This document shows, piece by piece, positions 16,449 to 25,165 of a stretch of DNA of 64,000 bases. The position numbers and the translations under genes were made by a program. How positions within the stretch are numbered: position 1 is the stretch's first letter; each line of letters begins with the position of its first letter. The notes below the pieces were generated by a model that worked only from the letters and a program-made list of their open reading frames with translations, was not told the origin of the DNA and ran no database searches. Source of the stretch: Rheinheimera aquimaris (lineage in GTDB: Bacteria > Pseudomonadota > Gammaproteobacteria > Enterobacterales > Alteromonadaceae); assembly GCF_020531985.1 (NCBI RefSeq), contig NZ_JAJAVQ010000002.1, positions 620,001 to 684,000 of the forward strand, written 5' to 3'.

Positions 16449-18494
16449 ATGGATACACTAGGTGCAGTCACCTTAGTCAGACGTGTGTCGGAGCAACACT
16501 GTGCGGTAACTGTAGCCACTACGCTAATAAACTGGCTCAGTTATAACGATCTGGGCGTAGACCATGCAAGGCGGCCGGCGAAGTTGCGCGAAGCCCTGGA
16601 AAACAACCCGACACATGCCGCCGCTGTCAGCAATGTGCTGTTTGGCTGGCTTGGTCAGGTGAATATTTATCCGGCACTGGTGAATTCAGGTATTTTTTCC
16701 CGCCGCGGTTTTTTTCGTGAAATCACTTTGCGCTTGTACGAGCGGTTAAACCCGGCGCCGCGTGATCAGAACGATTTTAAAGATGTGCTGGGGCAAATAT
16801 TCAACGGCAAACCGGCAGCGCTGTGGTTACAAGACAGTGGCAGCGATGCGATGTTAGGCTGTTTTGATGCCCTGGCAGCAAATTGTGACGCCACGACACT
16901 ACAGAAAATGCTCGGGCATTTTCGCGAAGAAAGCCTGTACGCGCTGGAAATGCTGGCCATTTGGGTCGCTGCCGAGGAAATTGAACCTGATCTAATGCGC
17001 CTCGACCGGCGCTTAACCAGCGTAGATTCGCCTTTTATTGCATTAAGCCGCGAAATGAACCTGTTTGTTGAAACTGGCAGAGAACAACTGCATAATCCGC
17101 AGCTGGCGCTGCACGATACCGCGCATTTCGCTGTGATGATGCAGCAATCACGCGAGCAGGTAGAGCGCTTGCGCCGCCGTGGCGCCGGGGTGGGTAGCTC
17201 AGTAGCCGTGGCGCATCTACTCGAGCGGTTAGAGCAAACTTTAGACCGGATAGACTTGCTGGTCGATATGCTCATCAGCGAGCCGGCCGTACAGCGGCAA
17301 AAGTTGTTTAGTTTATTCAGTATTCTTATTCAAGCCAGCACCGAGCAAAGCAGTATCAGTGCGCTGTGGCGCAGCAGTACTCAAATGTTGTCAAAAAGCA
17401 TCACGGTAAACAAAAGTGGCCACGGCGAACACTATATTACCCGTAACAAAAAGCAGTTTTTTGCGCTGATGCGCTCCGCCGCCGGCGCCGGGGTAATTAT
17501 TGCGCTGATGGCGCTGCTGAAAATTTGTATCGACAGCCTGGGCTTCAGCCCGTTTCAGTGCGCGGTGTTGTTTAGTTTAAATTACGGTTTGGGCTTTGTG
17601 CTGGTACATATGCTGCACTTTACCATTGCCACCAAACAACCGGCGATGACGGCTGCCAGCTTTGCACAGGAAGTAGAACGCGGCGAAAACGGCCGTGCAG
17701 TGCACCGTAAACTGGCCGGGTTATTAATTGACGTAAATCGCTCGCAGTGGGCGGCGGTGTGGGGCAACGTTAGCAGCGCCATTGTGTTGGCGGCCTGTAT
17801 TGCGCTGGGAGCCGTGTTGTTTCGCGGCACGCCGCTGCTAAGTGCAGAAGTGGTAGCGTACCAGTTGTATGCGATATCGCCGCTGGCCGGGTTGGCGTTA
17901 ATGTACGCCGCTATTGCCGGTATCTGGCTGTTTTGTGCCGGTATCATCGCCGGCTTCTTTGATAACCGCGCCAACTGTCTGGAACTACGGCTGCGCTTAT
18001 TTCACCACCCGTTGCTGAAAAAGCTGCTGCGCGACGCGCCGCGGCAAAAGTTAGCCGATTATGTACACGACAACTACGGCGCTCTGGCCGGTAACTTCTT
18101 CTTCGGTGTGCTGCTGGGCATGACCGGCTATATTGGCTATTTAACCGGCTTACCGCTGGATATCCGCCATGTGGCATTCTCGTCGGCCAACCTGGGCTAC
18201 AGTGCGGTAAGTGGCGAAATAGGCGTGCTTAGCTTCTTGTTACACTTGGTGTTTGTGCTGCTAATCGGCTTTGTTAACCTCTGGGTTAGCTTTACCTTGG
18301 CGCTAACGGTGGCCCTGCGTGCGCGCGGTACCCGCATTAGCCGTTTACCGCTGCTGTTAAAAAGCCTGTGGGAGCAGGCCAAACAGCAGCCGCTGAACCT
18401 GTTCTTCCCGGTGAATGCCATTAAGTTGGCGATGGCGGAAGAGGGCGTAAAAGCGGAAACAAAAGCTGACAAGGCCATGGTACAAGACAAGTAA
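16449..18494 (+). CDS. Gcr-family membrane protein ('site-specific recombinase' by name)
   Basis: A 681-aa protein of the family annotated 'site-specific recombinase' after gonococcal gcr (SpecificRecomb). The sequence does not look like a recombinase. The N-terminal 330 residues are soluble and helical, and the C-terminal half (about 340-660) has many hydrophobic helices (IIALMALLKICI, LFSLNYGLGFVLVHML, FFFGVLLGMTGYIGYL and others). There is no tyrosine- or serine-recombinase catalytic pattern that I can see. The excellent ribosome site GGAGAGGGAA precedes ATG 16449. It stands between the diguanylate cyclase and pepD with its own promoter. The real function is unknown, and the inherited name should not be trusted. 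Confidence 0.75.
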   Translation: MDTLGAVTLVRRVSEQHCAVTVATTLINWLSYNDLGVDHARRPAKLREALENNPTHAAAVSNVLFGWLGQVNIYPALVNSGIFSRRGFFREITLRLYERLNPAPRDQNDFKDVLGQIFNGKPAALWLQDSGSDAMLGCFDALAANCDATTLQKMLGHFREESLYALEMLAIWVAAEEIEPDLMRLDRRLTSVDSPFIALSREMNLFVETGREQLHNPQLALHDTAHFAVMMQQSREQVERLRRRGAGVGSSVAVAHLLERLEQTLDRIDLLVDMLISEPAVQRQKLFSLFSILIQASTEQSSISALWRSSTQMLSKSITVNKSGHGEHYITRNKKQFFALMRSAAGAGVIIALMALLKICIDSLGFSPFQCAVLFSLNYGLGFVLVHMLHFTIATKQPAMTAASFAQEVERGENGRAVHRKLAGLLIDVNRSQWAAVWGNVSSAIVLAACIALGAVLFRGTPLLSAEVVAYQLYAISPLAGLALMYAAIAGIWLFCAGIIAGFFDNRANCLELRLRLFHHPLLKKLLRDAPRQKLADYVHDNYGALAGNFFFGVLLGMTGYIGYLTGLPLDIRHVAFSSANLGYSAVSGEIGVLSFLLHLVFVLLIGFVNLWVSFTLALTVALRARGTRISRLPLLLKSLWEQAKQQPLNLFFPVNAIKLAMAEEGVKAETKADKAMVQDK

Positions 18495-18566
18495 CCCCCG
18501 ACTGTATTACGCCGTTGGCGGCTTGTGGTAAAATGGCCGCCTCTATTTGCGTATCCCGGAGTTGTA

Positions 18567-20027
18567 GTGTCAGCATTAGCCAATTTATATCCACAGCCGT
18601 TATGGCAATGGTTTGCACAAATTTGCGCCATTCCGCACCCCTCTAAGCATGAACAGGCACTGAGTCAGCATATTCAGGCCTGGGCCCGCGATAAAGGTTT
18701 AAGCCTGACAGAAGATCGGGTTGGTAACCTGATTATCCGCAAGCCTGCTACTGCAGGCATGGAAAACTGTAAACCTGTGGTGATCCAGGCGCATTTGGAT
18801 ATGGTGCCGCAAAAAAACGCAGACAAAGTGCACGACTTTACCAAAGATCCGATTGAAGCCTATGTTGATGGCGACTGGGTTAAAGCCAATGGCACTACGC
18901 TGGGCGCTGACAATGGTATTGGTATGGCATCGGCACTGGCGATTCTGGGCAGTGACGATATTAAACACGGCCCGTTGGAAGTGCTACTGACCGTCGATGA
19001 AGAAGCAGGCATGACCGGTGCCTTTGGCGTGGAAGCCGGCATGTTGCAAGCAGAGATCCTGATCAATACCGACTCCGAGCAGGAAGGTGAAATTTATATG
19101 GGCTGCGCCGGCGGTGTCGATGCTGAGTTCACAGTGCCGGTGCAGTGGCAAGCTACTGCAGGCGATGTAACCGCATTTAACCTCAGCCTGACCGGACTAA
19201 AAGGCGGCCATTCCGGTGTTAATATTCACTTGGGCCGCGGTAATGCCAACAAACTGCTGGCACGGTTTTTAGCCGATAACGTCGCAGCATTAAATATCGC
19301 TGTCGCCGGTTTTAACGGCGGTTCTTTGCGTAATGCGATACCACGTGAAGCGACCGTCACGTTAACCGTTCCGGCGGCAAAACTGTCCCAGCTGCAGCAG
19401 CAGGTAGCAGAATTTGAGGCTTTACTGCGCCAGGAACTGGCAGCCGTTGAGCCAGCCCTAACATTAAGCCTGACAGAACAGCCTTTACCGCAAAAGGTGC
19501 TGACAACTGCAACGCAGCAAAAGCTGATTAATCTGTTAAATGTCTGCCCGAACGGTGTAATGCGCATGAGTGACGAGGTTGAAGGTGTCACCGAAACATC
19601 GCTGAACATGGGCGTGATTACCACCCAAACTAACAGTATTCAGGTGCTGTGTTTAATCCGCTCCTTAATTGACAGCGGCCGTGAGCAAGTGCAAAGCATG
19701 TTAAGCTCGCTGGCACAGCTCTCAGGTGCCGAAGTGAAATTCAGCGGTGCTTACCCGGGCTGGAAACCGGACCCGGCATCACCTGTCATGGCGGTAGTAA
19801 AAGACACTTATCAGGCCATTTACAACAAAGAGCCGGTGATTATGGTTATTCACGCCGGTTTAGAGTGCGGTCTGTTTAAAAAACCGTATCCGGACATGGA
19901 TATGGTGTCTATCGGCCCGACTATCCGCTTCCCGCACGGGCCGGATGAAATGGTTAATATCACCACAGTAGGGCAATACTGGGAACTGCTGCTGGCTGTA
20001 CTGGAACGCATACCAGAGCGTAGCTGA
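18567..20027 (+). CDS. pepD: aminoacyl-histidine dipeptidase PepD
   Basis: A 486-aa M20-family cytosolic dipeptidase that cleaves Xaa-His dipeptides such as carnosine, close to the E. coli length of 485. The metal ligands and catalytic acids of the family are visible as His76 and Asp78 (QAHLDMV), Asp115 (GADNGIGMA), Glu145/Glu146 (VDEEAGMTG) and Asp169 (NTDSEQEGE). I chose GTG 18567, which has GGAG five bases upstream and gives the family N-terminus SALANLYPQPLWQWF; the upstream in-frame ATG lacks homology. A strong terminator follows. Confidence 0.93.
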   Translation: MSALANLYPQPLWQWFAQICAIPHPSKHEQALSQHIQAWARDKGLSLTEDRVGNLIIRKPATAGMENCKPVVIQAHLDMVPQKNADKVHDFTKDPIEAYVDGDWVKANGTTLGADNGIGMASALAILGSDDIKHGPLEVLLTVDEEAGMTGAFGVEAGMLQAEILINTDSEQEGEIYMGCAGGVDAEFTVPVQWQATAGDVTAFNLSLTGLKGGHSGVNIHLGRGNANKLLARFLADNVAALNIAVAGFNGGSLRNAIPREATVTLTVPAAKLSQLQQQVAEFEALLRQELAAVEPALTLSLTEQPLPQKVLTTATQQKLINLLNVCPNGVMRMSDEVEGVTETSLNMGVITTQTNSIQVLCLIRSLIDSGREQVQSMLSSLAQLSGAEVKFSGAYPGWKPDPASPVMAVVKDTYQAIYNKEPVIMVIHAGLECGLFKKPYPDMDMVSIGPTIRFPHGPDEMVNITTVGQYWELLLAVLERIPERS

Positions 20028-20043
20028 GTTAACAGTTATGTTT

Positions 20044-20068
20044 AAGCCCCTGCTTCAGTGGGGCTTTG
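20044..20068 (+). terminator. terminator after pepD
   Basis: AAGCCCC (20044-20050) and GGGGCTT (20060-20066) form a GC-rich stem closed by a nine-base loop, followed by TGCT. A-rich/T-rich edges allow function in both directions between pepD and the convergent small gene. Confidence 0.7.
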
Positions 20069-20242
20069 CTACTTGATGTACTGCATACATGTCAATTCTG
20101 ATGAATCAGAAGGAACTTTGTGAAGTTGCTCATAAGCACTGACACATTGGATCATCTTATATTTTTGTAGTAAAACGGGGGATATTATTATCGAAAAAGC
20201 TAATATAGTTGCCCCAACTATAATCGCTTTGGGTGTATTCAT
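20069..20242 (-). CDS. small hypothetical membrane protein
   Basis: Unrecognised 57-aa protein if started at ATG 20242, with AGAGAAAA upstream; the frame is open to 20293. One hydrophobic helix (about residues 7-25, IIVGATILAFSIIISPVLL) is followed by a short polar tail with two cysteines. It could be a small inner-membrane or secreted peptide. It lies at the start of an AT-rich stretch with the DUF4160/DUF2442 pair and reads in the same direction. It shares no overlap with them, so a common role is not shown. Confidence 0.45.
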   Translation of the reverse strand: MNTPKAIIVGATILAFSIIISPVLLQKYKMIQCVSAYEQLHKVPSDSSELTCMQYIK

Positions 20243-20339
20243 GCGTTTTCTCTGAATAATTTGTATTGTTCCCATTACTTCTTCAACTATCATAGTTGCT
20301 ATTGACAGCGTTGGCCTTATAGTTATGTCTGTTCTCGAT

Positions 20340-20600
20340 CTAAGCGCGGCGGCTGATAAGGCGATTATGGTACAGATCTTCTACCGGAAAAATCATCGTA
20401 TAGTCATCCCAATTAAGGTTGCCATCTTCTAGCTTGTAAGCCAGAAAATTATCCTGCTTTTTATACGGCTCATAATCCGGATGGCCGACAGAGAATATAA
20501 AGGGCGCAAAGTCGACAACAGTGTTGTGGCCGTCACTAAATGTGATGTCCAGAATGTGTCCCGTTACATGCTGCGCATTAATTACCGATAATACGGACAT
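20340..20600 (-). CDS. DUF2442 protein (possible antitoxin-like partner)
   Basis: An 86-aa DUF2442 protein (VTGHILDITFSDGHNTVVDF, then FSVGHPDYEPYK). Members of this family are very often encoded next to DUF4160 proteins, as here, and the pair has been predicted as a toxin-antitoxin-like module. I know of no firm biochemical proof. Its start overlaps the end of the DUF4160 gene by 23 bp, with AGAAGG five bases before the ATG, indicating tight coupling. Base composition is more AT-rich than in the flanking housekeeping genes, consistent with acquisition. Confidence 0.8.
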   Translation of the reverse strand: MSVLSVINAQHVTGHILDITFSDGHNTVVDFAPFIFSVGHPDYEPYKKQDNFLAYKLEDGNLNWDDYTMIFPVEDLYHNRLISRRA

Positions 20601-20898
20601 TTTTCACCTTCTGCGTAATAAGTTGCGGGCTAATGTGCTTTTTCTTAACGAAGTAGTCTACCCATTTATTCACTATGTCGTCAGCATAAGCGTGGACAAA
20701 TTCCTCAAATTCTTTGCGCTTTTTGCTCTCTAAGCCCGCGCCTTTGTCTTTGACAACAATCTTGTGAATGCGTCCGTTCAGCATATGAATTTCAGCTTTA
20801 GACTCTGCCCCCTGAAATTTTCCGTGGATGTGAATAGGCTCGTGCTCATTACTGTAAAAGAAAAGTATGATTCCAAGATACTCATATATTTTCGGCAT
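20578..20898 (-). CDS. DUF4160 protein (possible toxin-like partner)
   Basis: A 106-aa DUF4160 protein with the family signature EHEPIHIHGKFQGAES near residues 18-33; two His residues (22 and 24) look functionally important. ATG 20898 was chosen because AAGGAG lies upstream and the domain starts at MPKIYEYLGI; the frame extends 12 residues further without a ribosome site. It is first of the two-gene unit with DUF2442. An inverted repeat (TTAGGT/ACCTAA) lies 39 bp upstream and might be the autoregulatory operator common in such modules. The molecular activity is unknown. Confidence 0.8.
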   Translation of the reverse strand: MPKIYEYLGIILFFYSNEHEPIHIHGKFQGAESKAEIHMLNGRIHKIVVKDKGAGLESKKRKEFEEFVHAYADDIVNKWVDYFVKKKHISPQLITQKVKNVRIIGN

Positions 20899-20936
20899 GT
20901 CGCGCTCCTTGTCCGCTCCGTTGACCAATGGCAATG

Positions 20937-20956
20937 TTAGGTATAATCAAACCTAA
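20937..20956 (-). promoter_or_regulatory. inverted repeat upstream of the DUF4160/DUF2442 unit
   Basis: TTAGGT (20937-20942) and ACCTAA (20951-20956) are a perfect 6-bp inverted repeat around eight AT-rich bases. On the plus strand it overlaps a TATAAT with TTGACC 15 bp upstream (20921-20926), so it could influence transcription in either direction. It is a candidate operator by position only. Confidence 0.45.
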
Positions 20957-21198
20957 AATAAACAAATAATTCACAATACTGCTAATGTTAACCAGAAAAA
21001 TATTGGTTCTTGCATTGATTTCGGATTTAAAGCGCGCGGCTTTTGGCTATTCGTATGTCAGCCAGACAGAAGAAATAGTGTTTTCTCCAAGCACGGTTGG
21101 CTGGCCTATAAGCTGTTGTAAGCCTCTGCCATTTCGAGTATTTTCTACATTAAATTTACAAGAGCAGAAATGTAGCAATAACCCGGAGAAATATACTG
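20957..21198. other. gene-poor, AT-rich gap
   Basis: An open frame of 73 codons (20985-21206) is present but has no ribosome site, odd composition (three Cys and scattered Pro) and no recognisable family. It overlaps the start of the next gene, so I do not call it. A GGAG sequence at 21192 region serves the GFA gene. Confidence 0.4.
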
Positions 21199-21654
21199 AT
21201 GAGTGATGATTTGATTAAAACACAAGGCCAGTGTCGCTGTGGGCAGGTAACATTTGAAGTATCTGCAAAACCTATGATTACTATGGCGTGCCATTGCACT
21301 GGCTGTCAGAAAATGACAGCCAGTGCTTTTAGCCTGAGTTCGTTATTTCCCGCTGAGGCTTTCACTGTTACAGCCGGTGAGCCTGTTATTGGTGGTTTGC
21401 ATGGCGCTACACGGCACTATTTTTGTGGCCATTGCCTGAGCTGGCTGTTTACACGGCCTGAAGGCATGGATGACTTTGTTAATGTGCGCTCTGCTATGTT
21501 GGACGATGCTCAGCATTATCAGCCCTTTATTGAAACCTACACCGATGAAAAACTGCAGTGGGCCGCTACCGGAGCAAAGCACAGCTTTAGCAAGTTTCCA
21601 CCGCAAGAGTCATTTCCGCAACTGCTCGCAGGCTATGCTGCTTATGCAAAGTAG
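21199..21654 (+). CDS. GFA-family zinc protein
   Basis: A 151-aa member of the GFA (glutathione-dependent formaldehyde-activating-like) family. The Mss4-like zinc-binding cysteines are complete: Cys12/Cys14 (CRCG), Cys31/Cys33/Cys36 (CHCTGC) and Cys76/Cys79 (CGHC). Most family members have no demonstrated formaldehyde role, so the name should be read as a fold assignment. It is a single gene bounded by an AT-rich gap and a weak inverted repeat (GCTAAGC/GCTTAGC at 21654-21675). Confidence 0.85.
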   Translation: MSDDLIKTQGQCRCGQVTFEVSAKPMITMACHCTGCQKMTASAFSLSSLFPAEAFTVTAGEPVIGGLHGATRHYFCGHCLSWLFTRPEGMDDFVNVRSAMLDDAQHYQPFIETYTDEKLQWAATGAKHSFSKFPPQESFPQLLAGYAAYAK

Positions 21655-21752
21655 CTAAGCGGACTATTGCTTAGCGGCTATTGTACGATGTTTCAGCGCT
21701 TTTTTATCAGTCGTCGGTTTTGCCTGGCATTACCGTGACTGACATCGGTGAA

Positions 21753-22694
21753 TCAGCTATTTACGTCACAGGTCTGTATAGTGTTACGCTGGCGTACTAG
21801 TTTTAATAGCTGCGGCAGCATCAGGCCCAGCAACACAACCGCCATACCGGTAACCTGAATAGATGTGACCTCTTGTCCCATCATCACAGCCGTAAGCGCA
21901 GCACATACCGGAATTAAATTAAAAAACAGCGCAGCTGTAGCAGAACCTAAGCGCTGTACCGCGTTTAAAAAGAACACATAGCCCACCACAGTGCCAAACA
22001 CGCCGATATAAATCACCGCCATGATGCCTTGCAGCGGCAAACTCAGCAGCTCAGTAACCGGATGAATATCACCTTGTGTGGCGTTAAATGCCAGAATAAA
22101 AGCGTCACCCGCCAGCATGCTGACCAGCGTAAACGGCAATAAAGGTAACCAGCCGGCTACTTTTTGTGAGGCTGTGGTGTAGACGGACCACAGCAACATA
22201 GCGGCAATAATCGTCAGATCGCCCTGATTAAACTGAAATTGTGCCAGTGCCTGCCAGCTGCCATTAGTAATAACCAGCAACACGCCTGACAAGCCGATCG
22301 CCAGGCTCAGCGCCTGTGTTCTGCTTAACCATTTACGTGACAGCGCAGCAACCATCAGTGCGGTCACCAAAGGGCTTAGTGCCATCACTAAAGCGCCGTT
22401 GGTCGCCGCCGTGTGTTTTACGCCGGTAAACAGCAGTAAATTAAAGCCACCCACGCCCGCTATGCTGAGCAGCAATAACCAGGCGTACTGTTTAATGCTA
22501 AGCCGGGGCCAGTGCTGGCGTTTAACCAGCAGACAAATCACCAGACACAGAGCCGCGATACTAAACCGCCACACCACCAGCGAGTTTTCAGTCATTTGGC
22601 CCAGTACCAGCTTGGACACCGGAAATACACTGCCCCAGCTAAAAATGCTGAGCACTAACAAAGATACTGTAACGATGGGAGTTTGATGTTTCAT
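21753..22694 (-). CDS. EamA-family (DMT) transporter
   Basis: A 313-aa inner-membrane protein with about ten hydrophobic helices arranged as two EamA repeats (residues 9-140 and 155-290), typical of drug/metabolite transporters such as RhaT, YdcZ-like or amino-acid exporters. N-terminal landmarks are SWGSVFPVSKL and VVWRF. The substrate cannot be read from sequence. It is divergent from a LysR regulator with an AT-rich inverted repeat between them, so it is probably that regulator's target. Confidence 0.85.
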   Translation of the reverse strand: MKHQTPIVTVSLLVLSIFSWGSVFPVSKLVLGQMTENSLVVWRFSIAALCLVICLLVKRQHWPRLSIKQYAWLLLLSIAGVGGFNLLLFTGVKHTAATNGALVMALSPLVTALMVAALSRKWLSRTQALSLAIGLSGVLLVITNGSWQALAQFQFNQGDLTIIAAMLLWSVYTTASQKVAGWLPLLPFTLVSMLAGDAFILAFNATQGDIHPVTELLSLPLQGIMAVIYIGVFGTVVGYVFFLNAVQRLGSATAALFFNLIPVCAALTAVMMGQEVTSIQVTGMAVVLLGLMLPQLLKLVRQRNTIQTCDVNS

Positions 22695-22722
22695 AAATCT
22701 GACCAGCTTGTTTTGCTTGCTT

Positions 22723-22753
22723 TATATTTTATTTATTTCAAAATTAAAATATA
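22723..22753. promoter_or_regulatory. AT-rich inverted repeat in the EamA/LysR intergenic region
   Basis: TATATTTTA (22723-22731) and TAAAATATA (22745-22753) form a perfect 9-bp inverted repeat with a 13-bp spacer between two divergent starts. LysR proteins bind dyads in such positions. The low complexity of the arms lowers confidence. Confidence 0.45.
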
Positions 22754-22783
22754 TAACGATATTTAGCAGGTTAAATGCCATAA

Positions 22784-23683
22784 ATGAAACCTAACTATTC
22801 GCTGGATGATATGCGTCTGTTCTGGTTAGTGGCGCAAGCTGGCAGTTTTCGTCAGGCAGCAGAGCAGGAGGGGGTGCCGCCATCGACGTTAAGCCGGCGG
22901 ATCAATGCGCTGGAGCAGACGTTGGGGCTGCGCTTACTGCACCGGGACGCACACCGGATTAATCTGACCGGGACCGGGCGCCAGTACTTTGAACGTTTTG
23001 GCCCGTTGTTTAATGAGCTGGATGATATTTCCGGCGATTTACACGCCGAAAAGCATGAGCCTGCCGGCACGCTCAGAGTTGCAGTGCCGGTGAATACCAT
23101 GTACCGCTGGCTGGCGACAGCGCTGAATCAGTTTCAGTTACGTTATCCAAAAATTGATTTAGATATCCGGATGTCAAACTGGGTCATTGATGTTGGCGAG
23201 CAGGCAATCGATTTAGCTATCCGGGTCGGCGAACCCGCGCTGCAGGGGTGGATAGCCCGGCCGCTGACCAGAGTGCAGTCACTGCTGTGTGCCAGCAGCC
23301 GGGCAGTGCAGTGGCATCAGATCACACACCCGTCCGAGCTGGTGCAGTACCCGTTAGTGGTAAGCAGCCCAATCAACGTCTGGCGGTTTGAACACCAGCA
23401 CTCTGAGCAGCAATTTGAATACCGGCCGCAGGGTAATGTCCGGCTGACAGTTGATGATATGAACATTGCCATGCAAGCCGTGGCCGCCGGTGTGGGGATT
23501 GGCTATTTGCCGCGACGGGTTGTGCTTGAGCATATGCAACAGGGCGAACTGATGGCGCTGGCACCTGACTGGCTGGGGCCGCTGCGTAAAACCTATCTGT
23601 TGTATCGCGACCGCGATAACCAGCCGCTGCGCTTGCGTTTGTTAATTGAGCACCTGCTGCAAGTCGCACCGGCTGAGTATTAA
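22784..23683 (+). CDS. LysR-family transcriptional regulator
   Basis: A 299-aa LysR-type protein. The N-terminal HTH covers DMRLFWLVAQAGSFRQAAEQ (residues 9-28) and STLSRRINALEQTLG, followed by a periplasmic-binding-like effector domain from about residue 90 (GTLRVAVPVNTMYRWLATAL). The subgroup resembles those controlling exporters. It is divergent from the EamA gene, which is the likely target. Its stop abuts the stop of the M14 gene without a visible terminator. Confidence 0.9.
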   Translation: MKPNYSLDDMRLFWLVAQAGSFRQAAEQEGVPPSTLSRRINALEQTLGLRLLHRDAHRINLTGTGRQYFERFGPLFNELDDISGDLHAEKHEPAGTLRVAVPVNTMYRWLATALNQFQLRYPKIDLDIRMSNWVIDVGEQAIDLAIRVGEPALQGWIARPLTRVQSLLCASSRAVQWHQITHPSELVQYPLVVSSPINVWRFEHQHSEQQFEYRPQGNVRLTVDDMNIAMQAVAAGVGIGYLPRRVVLEHMQQGELMALAPDWLGPLRKTYLLYRDRDNQPLRLRLLIEHLLQVAPAEY

Positions 23684-24607
23684 TTAACCTTGTTGCAGTA
23701 AATACTCCAGCGCGCCGGTCACCGCCGCTACCTGTGCCTGGATACATTGCTCTGGTGTTGCGCTGGGGCTGTCAGGGTATACCTCAGTAGTACTGACCAG
23801 AGGCGCATCAGTTACGCTGCCGCACAAGCCCAGTGTGGCTTTGGCGTAGTTAATCACGCCCGGTTGCTGCATGGGCTCACCGATTAATTTGCCCTCATCA
23901 TCCGGCTCGGCAATGTGGGTTACCTTTGCCACACTGTCGATAATGGCTTTTTGCAACGCCGGGCATGGGTGCTCTGCATCATCCACGGTGTAATAACCAT
24001 CAGGGATATTCCAGTTTTTGTTCACAGTGCCGTCTTGCGCCGCTTTGGCCGGGCGGAACTCGCTGTTGTCGGAATCCGTGGTTTCATGCAGGTCTATATG
24101 CAGTGAAAACTGCGTATCCAGGCTGGCCAGATATTGCCTTACCTGCTGCGCTTCGCTGGCTTTGCCGCTTTCGCCGAAGCTGCGGTTTGGGTCTATCGCC
24201 TGTGGGTTCCAGCGGTTGATAGTTTCATAGCCCCAGGGGCTGATGCAGGGTAACACCAGAATGTTCACCTTTTCGCTATACGCTTGGGCTTTGGTTTGCA
24301 GAAAACGCAATGCGCCATGCACGCCGCTGGTTTCATAGCCATGTACGCCGCCTGTTACTAATACTGTTGGCTTGTTGCTTTGCCAGTTGCGGCTTTTTAC
24401 CGCAAACAACGGGTAGCTTTTTCCACAGACATGCTGATAGTCCAGCTCGCCGTACTGTTCAACATCGAAGTCGTTATTAAGCGCGGCTATAGCAGGTAGT
24501 ACGTCGTCGAAAAAACTGCGCTTAATCTGTTGCTCGCTCAGCCACTGCGCTTTTTCAGCGTCTCCCCACGGCTGGCCGACAGTGCCGATATGGTAAATTT
24601 TGTCCAT
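23684..24607 (-). CDS. M14-family zinc carboxypeptidase / aspartoacylase-like protein
   Basis: A 307-aa M14 metallopeptidase-fold enzyme with no signal peptide, so cytosolic. Zinc ligands are His89 and Glu92 (GGVHGYETSG) and His174 (HIDLHETTD), and Glu275 (STTEVYPDS) is the likely general base. This set fits a working enzyme. It sits between classic carboxypeptidases and the succinylglutamate desuccinylase/aspartoacylase branch, so the substrate (a peptide or an N-acyl amino acid) is undetermined. It is convergent with the LysR gene and downstream of rof in the same direction after 132 bp. Confidence 0.8.
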   Translation of the reverse strand: MDKIYHIGTVGQPWGDAEKAQWLSEQQIKRSFFDDVLPAIAALNNDFDVEQYGELDYQHVCGKSYPLFAVKSRNWQSNKPTVLVTGGVHGYETSGVHGALRFLQTKAQAYSEKVNILVLPCISPWGYETINRWNPQAIDPNRSFGESGKASEAQQVRQYLASLDTQFSLHIDLHETTDSDNSEFRPAKAAQDGTVNKNWNIPDGYYTVDDAEHPCPALQKAIIDSVAKVTHIAEPDDEGKLIGEPMQQPGVINYAKATLGLCGSVTDAPLVSTTEVYPDSPSATPEQCIQAQVAAVTGALEYLLQQG

Positions 24608-24739
24608 TGCTCTTCCGTTATAATGCTGTCATTTGTACGACTGAATAGCCGGCAACTATAACATTGACGTCGATTGAACAAAAACAGTCCTATGCAAAGA
24701 ATTGCGGCAGTACTACCGAAGCCTGAATGAATTGCACTG

Positions 24740-25015
24740 TTAAAATTTACAACTACCTTGTTGCTGTAAACTGATGTGCTGCTGCGGTGCGCTGGCATCC
24801 AGTACGTCAATATGCTCAATCTGCAGCAGGGGGATTTCAATACTGTCGCTGTCCTGCTGCAGCAACAAAAACTCTTGTTGAGCATTACTGCGGGTATCGT
24901 GTGCGGTGCCGTGAACGGCCGAACCGTCGAGCAGGTGTACAGCGACCGGGTAACGGCGCATGCAGATGATTTCTATATGATCATGTAAATCGCAGGCTAG
25001 AACATTGGCGGACAT
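24740..25015 (-). CDS. rof: Rho-binding antiterminator Rof
   Basis: A 91-aa Rof-like protein. In E. coli, Rof (YaeO) binds Rho and blocks RNA entry, causing read-through of Rho-dependent terminators. The start of the domain, CDLHDHIEIICMRRYPVAV, and the small beta-barrel pattern (LLDGSAVHGTAHDT, EFLLLQ) fit the family. I chose ATG 25015 because GGAG lies five bases upstream; the frame continues to 25054 with no ribosome site. The C-terminus is Gln-rich. The identification is by fold-level resemblance, reasonably firm. Confidence 0.75.
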   Translation of the reverse strand: MSANVLACDLHDHIEIICMRRYPVAVHLLDGSAVHGTAHDTRSNAQQEFLLLQQDSDSIEIPLLQIEHIDVLDASAPQQHISLQQQGSCKF

Positions 25016-25096
25016 GATAGCTCCGGGCAAAGGTGCGGTAAGGGCGGTAGTCATGTAATAGCGCTGAATATTGCACTCGTCAAATTTATTACCAAA

Positions 25097-25151
25097 TACT
25101 TAGCTTGCTAACTAAATAAAGGTGGTGTAAAATACTTAGCATGCTAACTAA
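25097..25151 (+). promoter_or_regulatory. duplicated operator upstream of the marR-type gene
   Basis: TACTTAGCTTGCTAACTAA (25097-25115) and TACTTAGCATGCTAACTAA (25133-25151) are 18 of 19 identical and 36 bp apart. The second contains the perfect palindrome TTAGCATGCTAA. They lie immediately upstream of the MarR gene start at 25166, with the proximal copy ending 14 bp before it. This is a very likely MarR autoregulatory operator pair. Confidence 0.85.
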
Positions 25152-25165
25152 TTGCTGAGTATGCG

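Noticed and set aside
16766..17275. 169-codon frame antisense to the Gcr-family gene
   Set aside because: Composition typical of a reverse-frame shadow (Ser, Arg, Cys rich); the sense gene is well supported.
20898..20960. Possible integron cassette remnant (CCTAAC next to the DUF4160 gene on the minus strand)
   Set aside because: A partner GTTRRRY core at attC distance is missing, and no integrase or cassette array is present; only the composition is suggestive.
20985..21206. A 73-codon frame before the GFA gene
   Set aside because: No ribosome site, atypical composition, and it overlaps the well supported GFA start; no recognisable family.
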